DNA of 64,000 nt. Origin: Blastococcus sp. CT_GayMR16. GTDB lineage: Bacteria; Actinomycetota; Actinomycetes; Mycobacteriales; Geodermatophilaceae. The position numbers and the translations under genes were made by a program. The DNA is taken from assembly GCF_004570875.1 (NCBI RefSeq), contig NZ_SPQK01000011.1:62001-126000 (forward strand). The letters run 5' to 3'. The notes under the pieces are model-generated. The model made no database searches. It was not told the DNA's origin and saw only the letters and a program-made list of their open reading frames with translations. Positions 23,855 to 31,747 of the stretch are shown here, piece after piece (the first letter of the stretch is position 1; each line of letters begins with the position of its first letter).

Positions 23855-24657
23855 ACGCCGACCACGCCCGGTACGACGAACTCGCCGTCGGCTGGGCCCT
23901 GCACGCCCTCGAGCCCGAGGACGAGTCGTCGTTCACCGCTCACCTGTCCGGCTGCGAGCGCTGCGCGCGGACCGTCGCCGAGACCGAAGAGGTCATGGGC
24001 GCCATGGCCACCGACCTGCCCCAGCCCGAACCCTCCGAGGGCCTGCGCCACCGCATCCGTGCCGCCGTCGAGCAGACCGAGCAGGTGCCGGAACCGGCTG
24101 CCCCGTCCGTGGCACCCGTGGTGCGGCCGATCGCGATCGCCCCGGAACCGCGGCGGGAGGTCGACCACCGCTCGCGCTGGCGCCGCGCGCTGCCGGCCGG
24201 GCTGGTCGCGGCAGGCATCGCCGCCATCCTGGCCATGGGTCTGTGGAACGTCGTCCTCACCTCCGACCGGCAGGAACTGCAGGCGACCGTCGCGGAGCAG
24301 AGCGCGGTCATGAACGGCCTGCTGGCCCCCGGGCAGGCGACCATCGCCCCCCTCGAGCACGACGGGCTCTCGGTGGCGACCGTGGTGGCCCGCGGGGACG
24401 AGGTGCAGGTGCTCACGCACGGCCTGTCGGTCAACGATGCCGACTCGACCAGCTACGTGCTCTGGGGCATGGGTGGTCAGACGGCACAGCCGCTCGGGAC
24501 GTTCGACGTCACCTCCGCACAGATGGCCCTCACAACCGTAGGCTCCGGGCTGACCGGCTTCGATCAGTTCGCCACCTACGGAATCAGCCTCGAACCCGGT
24601 CAGGAGGCTCCGTCGTTGCCGACGGAGGTCGTCGCGACCGGGCAGGTGACCAGCTGA
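23851..24657 (+). CDS. rskA: Anti-sigma factor, RskA type (zinc-binding, membrane)
   Basis: 268 residues. The N-terminal anti-sigma domain contains the zinc motif HxxxCxxC (AHLSGCERC, about residues 31-39). A single membrane helix lies at about 115-135 (LPAGLVAAGIAAILAMGLWNVVL). The outer C-terminal domain is the RskA fold (QATIAPLEHDGLSVATVVAR to VSLEPG-like end), ending VVATGQVTS. It holds the sigma factor inactive until regulated proteolysis releases it. ATGA overlaps the sigma gene, so the pair is translationally coupled. The RskA-type domain normally senses redox conditions or is cleaved by Rip1; which applies here is unknown. Confidence 0.9.
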   Translation: MNADHARYDELAVGWALHALEPEDESSFTAHLSGCERCARTVAETEEVMGAMATDLPQPEPSEGLRHRIRAAVEQTEQVPEPAAPSVAPVVRPIAIAPEPRREVDHRSRWRRALPAGLVAAGIAAILAMGLWNVVLTSDRQELQATVAEQSAVMNGLLAPGQATIAPLEHDGLSVATVVARGDEVQVLTHGLSVNDADSTSYVLWGMGGQTAQPLGTFDVTSAQMALTTVGSGLTGFDQFATYGISLEPGQEAPSLPTEVVATGQVTS

Positions 24658-25142
24658 GCGAACAGGAGACCGTCGCAGCGCCGGAACGCCGGCCGCAGCG
24701 GGAGACGCACGACGAGCGGCTCGCCCGCTACGACGCCGACGATTCGCACAGCCTGCGCGAACGGATCGCCGAGACCAGGTGGCGTCGCCGGATCGCCGCG
24801 CGCCGGTCGATCAACCACCCCTACCGGATCGCGGTGGGTGTCGTCGGTGGGCTGATCGTCGCGGTGGGTCTGGCGGCGATCCCGCTGCCGGGACCGGGCT
24901 GGCTGATCGTGATCGCCGGCCTCTTCGTCCTGGCGACGGAGTTCCTCTGGGCCGAGCGGCTGCTGGAGTTCACCAAGAAGCACGTGAAGCGCTGGACGGA
25001 CTGGGTCACCGACCAGCCGGTGTGGGTGCGACTGGTGATCGCCGTGGCCACGGCGGCCTTCGTCTACGGCGTCGTCGTCGTCACCCTGCACGTGACGGGT
25101 GTCCCCGACTGGGTGCCGGGGTGGGTGCCGCTCTGGCGGTGA
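24654..25142 (+). CDS. PGPGW-motif transmembrane protein (TIGR02611-like), probable CTG start
   Basis: 162 residues. The N-terminal ~55 residues are charged and cytoplasmic. Two or three membrane helices follow, with the family motif PLPGPGWLIVIAGL between the first two and a last helix near VRLVIAVATAAFVYGVVVV. No ATG, GTG or TTG exists in frame near the expected N-terminus. The CTG at 24654 overlaps the rskA stop as CTGA and has AGGTGA 4 nt upstream, so a CTG start with translational coupling is the best reading (LSEQETVAAPERR). Function unknown. The gene is probably part of the sigK-rskA operon. Confidence 0.75.
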   Translation: MSEQETVAAPERRPQRETHDERLARYDADDSHSLRERIAETRWRRRIAARRSINHPYRIAVGVVGGLIVAVGLAAIPLPGPGWLIVIAGLFVLATEFLWAERLLEFTKKHVKRWTDWVTDQPVWVRLVIAVATAAFVYGVVVVTLHVTGVPDWVPGWVPLWR

Positions 25143-25184
25143 CCGTCTGGCACAATCGGATGCGCATTCACCAATAACTGCACC

Positions 25185-25256
25185 GGGCGATTGGCTCAGC
25201 GGTAGAGCGCTTCGTTCACACCGAAGAGGTCACTGGTTCGATCCCAGTATCGCCCA
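25185..25256 (+). tRNA. tRNA-Val (CAC)
   Basis: 72 nt. Acceptor GGGCGAT/ATCGCCC plus A, anticodon loop TTCACAC (CAC), T-loop TTCGATC. It is nearly identical outside the anticodon arm to tRNA-Val(GAC) at 22172, indicating a common origin. It stands as a single gene. Confidence 0.95.
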
Positions 25257-25264
25257 CAGTTGTC

Positions 25265-25301
25265 GAACCCCAGGTCAGCCCGAGCGGCTGACCTGGGGTT
25301 C
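25265..25301 (+). terminator. Terminator of tRNA-Val (CAC)
   Basis: A perfect 16-bp stem (GAACCCCAGGTCAGCC and its complement) with a CGAGC loop, 8 nt after the tRNA 3' end. It also fixes the upstream limit of the HNH gene. Confidence 0.8.
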
Positions 25302-25322
25302 ATCCGTTTCCGGAGCGGTGCC

Positions 25323-25751
25323 GTGCGCGACCGCCGGCGGAAGCGGACGATCGTGGTGATGGCACTGGATCGCGCGGCCCGGCTCCGGGTCGCGCTCGAG
25401 CGCGACGGCGGCACCTGCATCTGGTGCGGGCGCGCCTTCACCGCCCAGATCACTCCCTCGACCGAGCACGTCGTCCCGCGGGTCAAGGGCGGGCCGTCGT
25501 GGCCGGAGAACGAGGTGGCGGCCTGCCGGCGGTGCAACGCCGACCGCGGGCACCGCGGCCCCGTCGAGTGGCTGGAGGAGTGCGAGCGCCGGGGCTGGGA
25601 ACCCGACGGGGCGCGGCTGGTCCGTGCACTGACCCAGCTGGTGGACGCGATCGCCCGCGAGGGCGGCCAGCGGCGTGCCCGCCCCTACGTGGACGCCCAG
25701 CTGCGCCGCCTCCGGCGCCGGGCCGCGCCCCGGGGCGCAGGGCTGGCATAG
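25323..25751 (+). CDS. HNH endonuclease family protein
   Basis: About 142 residues. The core shows a treble-clef HNH: CIWCGRAF (first zinc Cys pair), TEHVVPRVKGGPSWPENEVAAC (His of the HNH motif, with the Asn), and CRRCNADRGHR (second Cys pair). The flanking helices are basic. Such small stand-alone HNH proteins are common in actinobacterial core genomes and their cellular role is unclear. Start: GTG 25323 with GGAG just upstream is preferred; ATG 25359 is a shorter alternative. The TAG stop forms the first half of the next gene's -10 hexamer. Confidence 0.85.
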   Translation: MRDRRRKRTIVVMALDRAARLRVALERDGGTCIWCGRAFTAQITPSTEHVVPRVKGGPSWPENEVAACRRCNADRGHRGPVEWLEECERRGWEPDGARLVRALTQLVDAIAREGGQRRARPYVDAQLRRLRRRAAPRGAGLA

Positions 25752-25754
25752 CGT
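25749..25754 (+). promoter_or_regulatory. -10 hexamer TAGCGT for the MOSC gene, overlapping the HNH stop codon
   Basis: The HNH stop TAG (25749-25751) is the first half of TAGCGT. Seven nt later is the GTG at 25762. One triplet thus appears to serve both as stop codon and promoter. Confidence 0.6.
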
Positions 25755-25761
25755 CGCCGGC

Positions 25762-26310
25762 GTGGCACAGCAGGAGGACCGCGTCGTGGGCCGCGTCGAG
25801 CAGATCTGGGTGTATCCGGTGCGCTCCCTCGCCGGCACCGCGGTGACCGATGCCGAGGTGACCGGACACGGCCTGGCGGGCGACCGGGCGTGGACCGTCC
25901 TCGGGGACGACGACCGCGTCCTGCGTGCCAAGGACGAGCCGGGAATCGCCGACGTCCCCGGCACCGGCGACCCGGGGGTGGACGCCGGCTCGCTCGCGGC
26001 GGTGCTCGGTCGCGCCGTCCGCCTGGTGCCGACGCCCGAGGAGGCGACCGTGGCACCCGTCCACCTCGTCTCCCGGGGCGCGATCGAGCGGGCGGCCCAG
26101 GGCGAGGTGCCGGAGGGTTGCTCGGCGGACGACCCGCGGGCGAACCTGGTCCTGACCCTCGACGGTGACGAGCGCACCTGGGTCGGCCGTGAGCTCCGGG
26201 TGGGGGAGGCCGTCCTGGAGGTCACCCGGACGCCGAAGCACTGCCTCGGCGTCTACGCCGACGTCCGGCGGGCCGGCCGGATCAGCGTCGGGGACCCGGT
26301 TCTGCTCTAA
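25762..26310 (+). CDS. MOSC-domain protein
   Basis: 182 residues. The N-terminal beta-barrel part reads VEQIWVYPVRSLAGTAV and GLAGDRAWTVLG, as in molybdenum cofactor sulfurase C-terminal (MOSC) proteins. The C-terminal part reads NLVLTLDGDERTWVGRELRVGEAVLEVTRTPKHCLGVYADV, with the conserved cysteine in KHC. MOSC proteins carry sulfur for metal-sulfur cofactors or act in Mo-dependent reductions. It is shorter than the YcbX type and has no ferredoxin domain. The GTG at 25762 is supported by the promoter spacing; its TAA stop is the start of the following -10 box. Confidence 0.87.
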   Translation: MAQQEDRVVGRVEQIWVYPVRSLAGTAVTDAEVTGHGLAGDRAWTVLGDDDRVLRAKDEPGIADVPGTGDPGVDAGSLAAVLGRAVRLVPTPEEATVAPVHLVSRGAIERAAQGEVPEGCSADDPRANLVLTLDGDERTWVGRELRVGEAVLEVTRTPKHCLGVYADVRRAGRISVGDPVLL

Positions 26311-26313
26311 CCT
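26308..26313 (+). promoter_or_regulatory. -10 hexamer TAACCT for capA, overlapping the MOSC stop codon
   Basis: The MOSC stop TAA (26308-26310) is the first half of TAACCT, followed by 6 nt and the GTG at 26320. This is the second such stop/-10 overlap in a row. Confidence 0.6.
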
Positions 26314-26319
26314 GCCGCC

Positions 26320-27412
26320 GTGCCGAGCAGCCGAGCCGCGCTGCCGGGGCTCCTGCTCCTCCTGGCCGCCTGCAGGCCCGCCTCCCCGGCCGCGGCGCCC
26401 GCGCCGTCCTCGACCGCGGCAGCTCCGCAGAGCTTCACGCTGGTCGCGACCGGACGTCCTGATCCACCAGAACCGGGCGCTCACCGCCGGGGCCCTCCAG
26501 GACGACGGCACCTACGACTTCTCCGGCGTCCTCGCTCCCGTCGCCCCGCTGATCGAGGCTGCCGATCTCGCGATCTGCCACCTGGAGACGCCCGTCGCGC
26601 CGCCCGGCGGTCCGTACCGCGGCTACCCGAGCTTCGCCGTCCAGCCCGAGATCCTCGACGCCCTTGCCGGAGCCGGCTACGACCTCTGCTCGACCGCCTC
26701 CAACCACTCCCTGGACGACGGCGCCGACGGCCTGGCCCGCACCCTCGACGTGCTCGACGCGGCGAGGATCGCGCACTCCGGCACCTACCGGACGGAAACC
26801 GAGAGCGTCGAACCGACGATCGTCGACGCCGGAGGCGTGCGGGTCGGGCACGTCGCGGGCACCTACGCCCTCAACGGCGGTGGACCCCCGGCCGGCCGGG
26901 AGTGGTCGGTCGAGGTGGCGGCGGTGCCGGACGTCACCGGGATGCTGGCGGCCGCGGCTCGGGCGCGGGCTGCGGGGGCGCAGGTCGTCGTCGCGAGCCT
27001 GCACTGCTGCCTGGAGTACGACAACGACCCGACCGAGGCGCAGGTCGCCGCCGTCCGCGCGCTGCTCGCCTCCCCGGACGTCGATCTCGTGCTCGGCCAC
27101 CACGCGCACGTCGTGCAGCCGTACGAGCAGGTCGCGGGGGAGTGGGCCGCCTACGGGCTCGGCAACTCGATCGCCGAGCATGCGACCCGCGGCTATCCGA
27201 CCGAGGACTCGGTGATGGCCCGCTTCACCTTCACCCGCGGGGCGGAGGGCCGGTTCACCGTCACGCGCGCGGAGGCGGTCCCGCTGCAGATCGTCGTCGG
27301 GGGTGACGACGTGACGGTCCGACCGGCCGACGAGGCGAACTTCGACCGGGTCGCCGACGTGCTCGCGCGGAGGGGCGCCACAGCGGCGGGGCTGGATATC
27401 GTCCAGGGCTGA
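26320..27412 (+). pseudogene. CapA-family lipoprotein, broken by a 2-nt deletion
   Basis: The GTG at 26320 opens a lipoprotein signal (LPGLLLLLAAC) and Ala/Pro linker to FTLVATG in one frame. The rest of the CapA / metallophosphatase-like domain (DVLIHQNRALTAGAL, HLETPVAPPGG, STASNHSLDDGADGL, VVASLHCCLEYDNDPTEAQ, VLGHHAHVVQPYEQV, YGLGNSI) continues in another frame to 27412. The family needs TGDV at the join; the DNA reads ACCGGACGTC, so two bases appear lost between 26453 and 26454. All downstream residues are well conserved, so the lesion is recent or a sequencing error. Relatives take part in poly-gamma-glutamate or capsule synthesis. No slippery site is visible. Confidence 0.8.
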
Positions 27413-27427
27413 GCCGGAGCCGCGCAC

Positions 27428-27433
27428 TAGTCT
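27428..27433 (+). promoter_or_regulatory. -10 hexamer TAGTCT for the thrS-pimA operon
   Basis: TAGTCT lies 47 nt upstream of the thrS GTG, giving a short leader that contains AGGAG at 27471-27475. Contrast with the leaderless promoters nearby. Confidence 0.5.
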
Positions 27434-27480
27434 CGGGGGGCCTGCCCAGCCCGTGTTCCACAGACCTTCCAGGAGTTCCT

Positions 27481-29532
27481 GTGTCCGCCCCGCCCTCTCC
27501 GACCGCCGTCCTCCCGATCCGGGTTCCGGCCGGATCGACGGCGATGCAGGCGCTCAAGGAGGCCGGGATCCCGCTGAAGGGGCCCGACGGCGCCGTCGTC
27601 GTCCGGGACGTCGCCTCCGGTGACCTCAAGGACCTGAACTGGGCTCCGGACGCCGACGCGCAGGTCGAGCCGGTGCCGGCCGCCAGCGCCGACGGACGCG
27701 CGGTGATCCGGCACTCGACCGCGCACGTGCTGGCCCAGGCCGTGCAGGAGTTGTTCCCCGGCACGAAGCTCGGCATCGGCCCGCCCGTCGAGAACGGCTT
27801 CTACTACGACTTCGACCCGGAGCGGCCCTTCACCCCCGAGGACCTCACCGCGATCGAGAAGAAGATGCAGGAGATCGTCCGCGCGGGACAGAACTTCGCC
27901 CGACGCGAGATCAGTGACGCCGACGCGAAGGACGAGCTGGCGCACGAGCCGTACAAGCTGGAGCTGATCGGCCTCAAGGGCGGCGCCAGCGGGGACGGCG
28001 GAGCCGACGAGGGCGTTTCAGTGGAGGTCGGCGGCGCGCAGCTGACCATGTACGACAACCTCGACGCCCGCACCGGTGACCTGGTCTGGACCGACCTCTG
28101 CCGCGGCCCGCACCTGCCGCGCACCAGCACGATCCCGGCGTTCTCCCTCACCCGGAGTGCGGCCGCCTACTGGCGGGGCAGCGAGAAGAACCCCCAGCTG
28201 CAGCGCATCTACGGCACCGCCTGGGAGAGCAAGGACGCGCACAAGGCCTACCTGGAGCAGCTGGCCGAAGCCGAGCGGCGTGACCACCGCCGCCTCGGCG
28301 CCGAGCTCGACCTCTTCAGCTTCCCCGACGAGATCGGCTCCGGCCTGGCCGTCTTCCACCCCAAGGGCGGGGTGGTCAAGCGGGAGATGGAGGACTACGT
28401 CCGCGCCCGGCACATCCAGGAGGGCTTCGACTACGTCGGCACGCCGCACATCACCAAGGCCGGCCTGTTCGAGACCTCGGGGCACCTGCCGTACTACGAG
28501 GACACCATGTTCCCGGCCATGGACCTGGAGAACGCGAAGTACTACCTCAAGGCCATGAACTGCCCGATGCACAACCTGATCTTCCAGTCGCGCGGGCGGT
28601 CCTACCGCGAGCTGCCGCTGCGCTTCTTCGAGTTCGGGTCCGTCTACCGGTACGAGAAGTCCGGCGTCGTCCACGGCCTCACCCGCGTGCGGGGACTCAC
28701 CCAGGACGACTCGCACAGCTACGTCACCCCGGAGCAGGCGCCGGGGGAGATCCGCCACCTGCTCGCGTTCGTGCTCGGGCTGCTCCGCGACTTCGGCCTC
28801 GACGACTACTACCTGGAGCTGTCCACCCGCGGCGACGACCCGGAGAAGGCAGCCAAGTTCATCGGGTCGGAAGAGGAGTGGGTGGTCGCCACGAAGGTGC
28901 TGGAGGACGCGGCCAAGGAGACCGGCCTCGAGCTCGTGCCCGACCCCGGCGGCGCGGCGTTCTACGGGCCGAAGATCTCCGTGCAGGCCCGTGACGCGAT
29001 CGGTCGCACCTGGCAGATGTCGACCATCCAGTACGACTTCAACCAGCCCGCCCGGTTCGGCCTGGAGTACACCTCCGCCGACGGCGGCCGCGCGCAGCCG
29101 GTGATGATCCACTCGGCGAAGTTCGGGTCCATCGAGCGGTTCTTCGGCGTCCTCACCGAGCACTACGCGGGCGCCTTCCCGGCCTGGCTGGCCCCCGTGC
29201 AGGTCGTCGGCATCCCGATCACCGACGAGCAGGTGCCCTACCTGACCGACGTCGCCCTGCTGCTGCGGGAGAAGGGCATCCGGGTCGAGATCGACGACTC
29301 CGACGACCGGATGCAGAAGAAGATCCGCAACAGCAGCAAGCAGAAGATCCCGTTCGTCCTCCTCGCCGGGGCCACCGACGCCGAGGCCGGCGCGGTCTCC
29401 TTCCGCTACCGGGACGGCTCCCAGCGCAACGGCGTCCCGGTCGCGGACGCCGTCGCCCAGATCGCCGAGTGGGTGGCCGCCCGGCACAACGTCGACCCCT
29501 CGGCCGAGGGTGAGCAGGCGGCCGCCGGATGA
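27481..29532 (+). CDS. thrS: Threonyl-tRNA synthetase
   Basis: 683 residues. The N-terminal TGS domain (about residues 8-65) is followed by the editing-like second domain ([35 protein letters not shown], with the zinc/editing HxxxH). The class II catalytic core has [11 protein letters not shown] (zinc Cys), [16 protein letters not shown] (motif 2) and [13 protein letters not shown] (motif 3); the C-terminal anticodon domain is [13 protein letters not shown] onward. It charges tRNA-Thr. The GTG at 27481 has AGGAG 5 nt upstream. It is first in an operon with the lipid mannoside genes, as in mycobacteria. No T-box is visible in the short leader. Confidence 0.97.
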   Translation: MSAPPSPTAVLPIRVPAGSTAMQALKEAGIPLKGPDGAVVVRDVASGDLKDLNWAPDADAQVEPVPAASADGRAVIRHSTAHVLAQAVQELFPGTKLGIGPPVENGFYYDFDPERPFTPEDLTAIEKKMQEIVRAGQNFARREISDADAKDELAHEPYKLELIGLKGGASGDGGADEGVSVEVGGAQLTMYDNLDARTGDLVWTDLCRGPHLPRTSTIPAFSLTRSAAAYWRGSEKNPQLQRIYGTAWESKDAHKAYLEQLAEAERRDHRRLGAELDLFSFPDEIGSGLAVFHPKGGVVKREMEDYVRARHIQEGFDYVGTPHITKAGLFETSGHLPYYEDTMFPAMDLENAKYYLKAMNCPMHNLIFQSRGRSYRELPLRFFEFGSVYRYEKSGVVHGLTRVRGLTQDDSHSYVTPEQAPGEIRHLLAFVLGLLRDFGLDDYYLELSTRGDDPEKAAKFIGSEEEWVVATKVLEDAAKETGLELVPDPGGAAFYGPKISVQARDAIGRTWQMSTIQYDFNQPARFGLEYTSADGGRAQPVMIHSAKFGSIERFFGVLTEHYAGAFPAWLAPVQVVGIPITDEQVPYLTDVALLLREKGIRVEIDDSDDRMQKKIRNSSKQKIPFVLLAGATDAEAGAVSFRYRDGSQRNGVPVADAVAQIAEWVAARHNVDPSAEGEQAAAG

Positions 29533-30161
29533 GCGACGGGCGGGCGGGGAACGAGACCGCGTACCGCGTCGCCGTCCCCTCCGACGACGGCGGCCCCGCT
29601 GTGACTCAGGCCCCCGGGCAGGCCTTCGAGCACCTCTGGACGCCGTACCGGATGGCCTACATCCGCGGGGAGGGCAAGCCCACGGGCGCACACGACTGCC
29701 CGTTCTGCGTCATCCCGACGATGAGCGACGAGGACGGACTGATCGTGGCCCGGGGGACGACGGTCTTCGCCGTCCTCAACCTGTACCCGTACAACGCCGG
29801 CCACCTGATGCTCGTCCCGTACCGGCACGTTCCCGACTACACCGACCTCACCCTCGACGAGGTCGCCGAGCTCGGCGCCTATACCCAGACGGCGATGCGG
29901 ACCGTCCGCTCGGTCAGCGGCGCGCACGGCTTCAACATCGGCATGAACCAGGGCTCGGTCGCCGGGGCCGGAATCGCCGACCACCTGCACCAGCACGCCG
30001 TGCCGCGCTGGGGCGGGGACACCAACTTCATGCCGGTCATCGGGCTCACCCGGGTGCTCCCGCAGGTCCTCAGCGAGACGCGGGCGCTGCTCGCGGACGC
30101 GTGGGCGGCGGCCGCGGTCCCGGCGTCCTCTGCCCGCCCCGGCACCCCGACGGAGGCCTGA
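29529..30161 (+). CDS. HIT-family AP4A phosphorylase-like protein
   Basis: 210 residues. The histidine triad [10 protein letters not shown] (residues near 155-164) is the nucleotide-binding active site. The zinc-type pair in CPFCVIP and the strand [21 protein letters not shown] are typical of the Rv2613c group, which cleaves diadenosine tetraphosphate with phosphate. The N-terminal ~35 residues and the Ala/Pro-rich C-terminus are extra. ATGA overlaps the thrS stop. Placement between thrS and pgsA is conserved with mycobacteria; the reason for coupling it to lipid synthesis is not known. Confidence 0.92.
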   Translation: MSDGRAGNETAYRVAVPSDDGGPAVTQAPGQAFEHLWTPYRMAYIRGEGKPTGAHDCPFCVIPTMSDEDGLIVARGTTVFAVLNLYPYNAGHLMLVPYRHVPDYTDLTLDEVAELGAYTQTAMRTVRSVSGAHGFNIGMNQGSVAGAGIADHLHQHAVPRWGGDTNFMPVIGLTRVLPQVLSETRALLADAWAAAAVPASSARPGTPTEA

Positions 30162-30794
30162 GTGCTCGGCGTCAACGCCCGACCGGTCGTGGCCAAGGTC
30201 GTCGCACCCGTCGTCGGGGGACTGGCCCGCGCCGGGGTCACGCCCGACATGGTCACCATCACGGGCACGGTCGGCGCCGTCGCCGGCGCCGTCGCCCTGT
30301 TCGGCACCGGGCACCTGTTCTGGGGCACCGTCGCCGTCACCTTCTGCGTCCTCCTCGACCTCCTGGACGGCGCCCTCGCCCGGGCCCGCGGGGGCGGGTC
30401 GGTGTTCGGTGCAGTGCTCGACTCCACCGGCGACCGCGCGGCCGACGCGGCCATCTTCGCCTCGCTGGCCTGGTGGTTCTCCGGCGGCGGCGACAACCGG
30501 CTGCTCGTCCTGCTGGCGCTGATCTGCCTGGTGCTGGGGGTGCTCACCTCCTACATCAAGGCGCGGGCCGAGGGCGTGGGCCTGTCCTGCGACGTCGGCG
30601 TCGTCGAGCGGACCGAGCGGCTGCTGCTGGTGCTGTTCGGCACCGGGCTGGCCGGGCTCGGGCTGCCCTACGCGCTGCACGTCGCGCTATGGGTCCTCCT
30701 CGTGGGCAGCGCCGTCACGGTGGGCCAACGCATCGTCGCCGTCCGCCGATCCGCGGCCGGCGCCCCGCTGGCCGCCCCGCCCGCAGCGCCGTGA
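30162..30794 (+). CDS. pgsA: CDP-alcohol phosphatidyltransferase, probable phosphatidylinositol phosphate synthase
   Basis: 210 residues, about six membrane helices. The CDP-alcohol signature DxxDGxxAR...GxxxDxxxD is complete (DLLDGALARARGGGSVFGAVLDSTGDRAAD, starting near residue 65). It joins CDP-diacylglycerol to inositol phosphate at the membrane, the first step of phosphatidylinositol and then PIM synthesis; that specificity is inferred from the downstream patA-pimA genes. The GTG at 30162 follows the HIT stop directly. The Ala/Pro-rich C-terminus is probably disordered. The stop overlaps the patA start. Confidence 0.92.
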   Translation: MLGVNARPVVAKVVAPVVGGLARAGVTPDMVTITGTVGAVAGAVALFGTGHLFWGTVAVTFCVLLDLLDGALARARGGGSVFGAVLDSTGDRAADAAIFASLAWWFSGGGDNRLLVLLALICLVLGVLTSYIKARAEGVGLSCDVGVVERTERLLLVLFGTGLAGLGLPYALHVALWVLLVGSAVTVGQRIVAVRRSAAGAPLAAPPAAP

Positions 30795-31747
30795 CCGGGA
30801 CCCTCCGGGCCCGGCTCACGGCCGGGGCCACCGACGCCGGCTTCGCGGCGGGGTGGCACGCCGTGCGCATGCTGCCCGAGCCCGCGGCCCGCGGAGCCTT
30901 CGACCGGGCCGGTCGCTGGGCGGCCGGCCGCGACGGCAAGGGCACCCGGCAGCTCCGGGCCAACCTGCGGGTCGTCACCGGCGGTGCGCTGTCCGAGCCG
31001 GAGCTGGCCGAGCTGACGACCCGCGGCCTGCGCTCCTACGCCCGGTACTGGCAGGAGGCCTTCCGGCTGCCCACGCTGAGCAGCCAGCGGATCGTCACCG
31101 GCACCGAGGTGATCGGGCTCGAGCACGTCCAGAAGGCACGCGACAGCGGGCGCGGCCTGGTGATGGTGCTGCCGCACAGCGGCAACTGGGACGCCGCCGG
31201 CGTCTGGTTCATCGACTTCCTCGGCGGGCCGTTCATGACCGTCGCCGAGCGCCTCAAGCCCGAGTCGCTCTACCGGCGCTTCCTCGACTACCGGGAATCG
31301 CTGGGCTTCCGGGTCGTCCCGCTCACCGGCGGCCGGCGGCCGAGCACCGACGTGCTCCGCGACTGGCTGAGCGAGGGTGGCGTCACCTGCCTGCTCGTCG
31401 ACCGCAACCTCGGCAGCGGCGGGGTACCGGTGGACTTCTTCGGCCGGCCGGCGACGATGCCCGGCGGCGCGGCGCTGCTGGCCTCCCAGACCGGGGCCGC
31501 GCTGATCCCGACCGTCTGCCAGTTCACCGAGCGGGGATGGCGGCTGATCTTCTCCCCGGAGATCCCCGTCGACGGGCCCGGCCGGCTCAAGGACCGGGTG
31601 GGCGGCGCGATGCAGTCGGTCGCCGACGCCTTCGTCGACGGGATCGCCCGGCAGCCCGAGGACTGGCACATGCTCGGCCGGATCTGGCCCGACGTCGCTG
31701 CCGATCCTCCCGCCTCCGGTCCCCGGGCAGATTCCGCGAGGTCCTGA
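30791..31747 (+). CDS. patA: Phosphatidylinositol mannoside acyltransferase
   Basis: 318 residues of the LpxL/HtrB-like acyltransferase family. The catalytic HxxxxD appears as HSGNWD near residue 130, preceded by GLVMVLP. LLVDRNLGSGGVPVDFFGRPATMPGGAALLA is the second conserved block. In mycobacteria PatA puts palmitate on the mannose of PIM1/PIM2 on the inner face of the membrane. The GTG at 30791 overlaps the pgsA stop (GTGA). The stop TGA shares one base with the pimA ATG. The order pgsA-patA-pimA is conserved. Confidence 0.92.
   Translation: MTGTLRARLTAGATDAGFAAGWHAVRMLPEPAARGAFDRAGRWAAGRDGKGTRQLRANLRVVTGGALSEPELAELTTRGLRSYARYWQEAFRLPTLSSQRIVTGTEVIGLEHVQKARDSGRGLVMVLPHSGNWDAAGVWFIDFLGGPFMTVAERLKPESLYRRFLDYRESLGFRVVPLTGGRRPSTDVLRDWLSEGGVTCLLVDRNLGSGGVPVDFFGRPATMPGGAALLASQTGAALIPTVCQFTERGWRLIFSPEIPVDGPGRLKDRVGGAMQSVADAFVDGIARQPEDWHMLGRIWPDVAADPPASGPRADSARS

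Noticed and set aside
26440-26470. Programmed frameshifting in capA
   Set aside because: No slippery heptamer, stem-loop or upstream pause site is visible; a 2-nt deletion is simpler.
27413-27480. A T-box riboswitch before thrS
   Set aside because: The leader is under 50 nt and has no T-box sequence or antiterminator fold.
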